Assembly (NCBI GenBank): GCA_018398575.1
Contig: JAGTXZ010000018.1
Coordinates: forward strand, 2,046,001-2,110,000
Source: Ampelomyces quisqualis
Taxonomy: Eukaryota; Ascomycota; Dothideomycetes; Pleosporales; Phaeosphaeriaceae
Direction of reading: 5' to 3'
Length of the DNA: 64,000 nt
The notes under the pieces are model-generated. The model was given only the letters and a program-made list of their open reading frames with translations. It made no database searches and was not told the DNA's origin. The translations under genes and the position numbers were made by a program. Positions 62,110-64,000 of the stretch are shown here, one piece after another. How positions within the stretch are numbered: the stretch's first letter is position 1; every line of letters starts with the position of its first letter.

Positions 62110-64000
62110 TTACTGCTTGTTGACGCGCGAATCCATGTCCCGATGCTCATCTCGCAAGAAACCGTGGACATCTTCTTCTTCCTGAGTGTGCGCAGCCGGT
62201 CCACTTTCGCGCGCGGATTGATCCATCCCATCTTGAACCTCTTCTTTGCGCTCCGTCTGCTCAATGTCCTGCTTGCGCAACTGCTCTTCAGGTACCTTCT
62301 CATCCCTACCGGCCCTGATCGCTCTGTCGCTCATGGTGAAACCGCCTGAACTACTTCCGCTGCCAAATTCTGGCATGTCATCGCCCTTGCTATCATCTTG
62401 ATGAGTCACACCAAGTTGTCGCGCCTGGTAGAAAAATCGTTCTTGTTGGGCCGACCCGCCCGTAATACCCCAACGGTTGGCTTGCTCGCCAATTTCAACG
62501 TCGCGCACAATGGAGCGCGCGCCATCGTAATCGCCGTCCCGAACGAGCGCTTGGATAACGGCTGTAAGGGCATGCCACCCAGGTTGAATGCCCTGTCTAG
62601 ACATGCGCGTCAGAACGCCCATCATTCTGCCAATTTCGTCGTGAAAGGCGTAGCCTTCAAGTGTGCGGTCGAGGAGAAAGCGGTCTGCGATGACGCGGTG
62701 GGATGTAAAAATCTGGTTGACGAGGGAGTCGACCGCTGCAACTGCAGGAGGATCTTGCTTGAAGTAGTGTGTGATGAGGGACGTATATGCGTGTTTGGAC
62801 GGAACCATTTTGTGAGCTTGCATGTGCTCAACGAGTTGGCGCACGGCAGTGTAGTTTGAGTAGTTCTTCAAAAGTCGATCAATAGCTGCGCTGTAGATAT
62901 AGTCGTTGAGTTTTAGGCCTCCAGCTTTGAGGCCGTCCAGCATGGAGATGATCTTCTCTGTCTGCTGTGCGTGGCTGAGTCCGTCAAATGCTCCATTGTC
63001 GAATGAGCTGTTGATGAGCATGGTGTGCGTCGCCATGTCCGCCTCGATGCCCTCTCTTTCCATCTGACGAAGAACCTTGAAGGCAGTGGACCTATCAGAT
63101 GCACGAATGTAGAGCCGAATCAAGGCATTGTACGTTATGGCATCAGGATTGATGCCGAAGCCGCCAGCCCACCCTAGAAGTTTCTGGATGTGTTCAACTC
63201 GCTTCTCGTGCCTTAGCTTCTTGTCGGTGCTTTGAACGAGTGCGGTAATGGCACCATTGATGACTTCGATAGAGGGCTTAATATGCTTGTTGATTGCATT
63301 GGCCGACACAGGACGCTTCTTGTAGCTCTGACGACTGCCTGAGTTGGACTGTGGCTCTTCAATCTTCTTCTCAGCAGTGAGCCAGCGTTTGCCCATCTCA
63401 TCGAGAGCTGCAAGACCGAGGTTGATCTCGCGTAGGTGAAACAAGCCATGCACTCGTGTTGTCCAGGCATGGGCATCTAGTTCGATACCACTGTTGAGCA
63501 TGCGAGTCCATATTGTGTTAAACCCATCCAGATCCCAGGCTCTCTCACACCCGTGAAGTAAAGCTACCCATGACTGTATGTCAGGATTGATGCCGCTCGC
63601 AATCATGTGATTCCACACCTCCACTGTGCGCGGTGCGCGATTCAAAATGGCATAGCCTGACAGAAAGGCATTGTACACACGGCGGGGAACGGCGACCTTG
63701 CCCTCTGCCGTGAATGCTTGTATCGCCTCTTTCCATAATGTTTCCAACCTCGTGGCGGATCGTTCAGACTCTACCGCGCGTTCGATTCGGCTCAGATGAT
63801 AGGCCTCCAGGTTGGCCGTAGCAGTGCCCTCAGATTCTTGCTCTTGGGTCACATTCTGTCCCCCGAGTGCCATACGGGCTTTTGATGGTGCCTTGTCAAG
63901 CGCCCGAACATTTTCTGTCTGAACAGCCTCTGGTAGTGCTTTAGAATTTGTGTTCCTGCCGATCGCTTTCAAGGCTTTCAATGGTGCGTTGTCAAGCTCC
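62110..64000 (-). CDS. Pentatricopeptide-repeat (PPR) protein, 5' end outside window
   Basis: The frame is open from the right edge to a TAG at 62112-62110, 629 codons, with no in-frame start needed inside the window. Repeated helix pairs of PPR type are seen: NAFLSGYAILNRAPRTVEVW, HMIASGINPDIQSWVALLHG, ITYNALIRLYIRASDRSTAF, KVLRQMEREGIEADMATHTM and GIQPGWHALTAVIQALVRDG. PPR proteins bind organellar RNA one base per repeat; fungal members are mostly mitochondrial translation or RNA-stability factors. The targeting peptide would be in the missing part. The C-terminal ~100 residues are Glu/Gln/Arg-rich and likely disordered (KVPEEQLRKQDIEQTERKEE). The N-terminal visible part has imperfect Ala/Lys/Leu repeats (APLKALKAIG, ALDKAPSKARMALG). 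Confidence 0.88.
   Translation of the reverse strand, partial: ELDNAPLKALKAIGRNTNSKALPEAVQTENVRALDKAPSKARMALGGQNVTQEQESEGTATANLEAYHLSRIERAVESERSATRLETLWKEAIQAFTAEGKVAVPRRVYNAFLSGYAILNRAPRTVEVWNHMIASGINPDIQSWVALLHGCERAWDLDGFNTIWTRMLNSGIELDAHAWTTRVHGLFHLREINLGLAALDEMGKRWLTAEKKIEEPQSNSGSRQSYKKRPVSANAINKHIKPSIEVINGAITALVQSTDKKLRHEKRVEHIQKLLGWAGGFGINPDAITYNALIRLYIRASDRSTAFKVLRQMEREGIEADMATHTMLINSSFDNGAFDGLSHAQQTEKIISMLDGLKAGGLKLNDYIYSAAIDRLLKNYSNYTAVRQLVEHMQAHKMVPSKHAYTSLITHYFKQDPPAVAAVDSLVNQIFTSHRVIADRFLLDRTLEGYAFHDEIGRMMGVLTRMSRQGIQPGWHALTAVIQALVRDGDYDGARSIVRDVEIGEQANRWGITGGSAQQERFFYQARQLGVTHQDDSKGDDMPEFGSGSSSGGFTMSDRAIRAGRDEKVPEEQLRKQDIEQTERKEEVQDGMDQSARESGPAAHTQEEEDVHGFLRDEHRDMDSRVNKQ

Overview
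The window is nuclear DNA of a filamentous ascomycete. Genes are split by short GT-AG introns of about 48-65 nt with CTAAC/CTGAC-type branch sites. Start contexts are fungal (CACCATG, CAACATG) and the genes are closely packed on both strands. Typical Pezizomycotina proteins are present: a PbsB-type MAP kinase kinase, an AA11-like LPMO, DUF3455, fungal BTB-like proteins and an Spd1/Dif1-type ribonucleotide reductase inhibitor. Two dead genes carry RIP-type CpA to TpA changes. Dothideomycetes, probably Pleosporales, is an inference from the overall gene style and cannot be proved from the sequence alone.

From 1 to about 34.6 kb the window is mostly conserved housekeeping. It begins with the 5' part of a DBP6-like ribosome-biogenesis helicase (-). 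Then come GPI3 (+, first step of GPI-anchor synthesis), a secreted DUF3455 protein (-), and the Golgi coiled-coil protein COY1/CASP (-), which is divergent from the CORVET subunit VPS3 (+) across a minisatellite-bearing promoter. Next are a secreted Gln/Asn/Glu-rich protein (-), SEC63 (-), PBS2 (-) divergent from an ECM3-like PIN-type transporter (+), a choline kinase (+), HSP104 (+, with heat-shock and stress elements upstream), RPS22/uS8 (-), a cytosolic LysM protein (+) and a four-helix membrane protein (+).

From about 35 to 57.5 kb the window looks accessory. Gaps are longer and it holds a small six-cysteine secreted protein (effector-like), an RNR-inhibitor homologue with a PIP box, an intact BTB gene next to a decayed BTB pseudogene, a basic 89-residue protein, a BTB-like orphan, a vWA protein, a LEU2-type isopropylmalate dehydrogenase with a 20-nt exon, a dead glyoxalase-family gene, a hemerythrin-like protein that has lost several usual metal ligands, a gene-poor AT-rich stretch, an AA11-like LPMO with an extra C-terminal part, and a frameshifted secreted-protein gene. 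From 58.6 kb to the end it returns to conserved genes: a bZIP factor (-) and a PPR protein (-) that runs off the right edge.

I saw no rRNA or tRNA gene, CRISPR array, intact transposon or secondary-metabolite core enzyme. No clearly new multi-gene system is evident. The best leads are single genes and gene-structure oddities listed in the findings. Exon boundaries were worked out by hand from splice signals and reading frame; every spliced total is a whole number of codons. They have not been checked against RNA.
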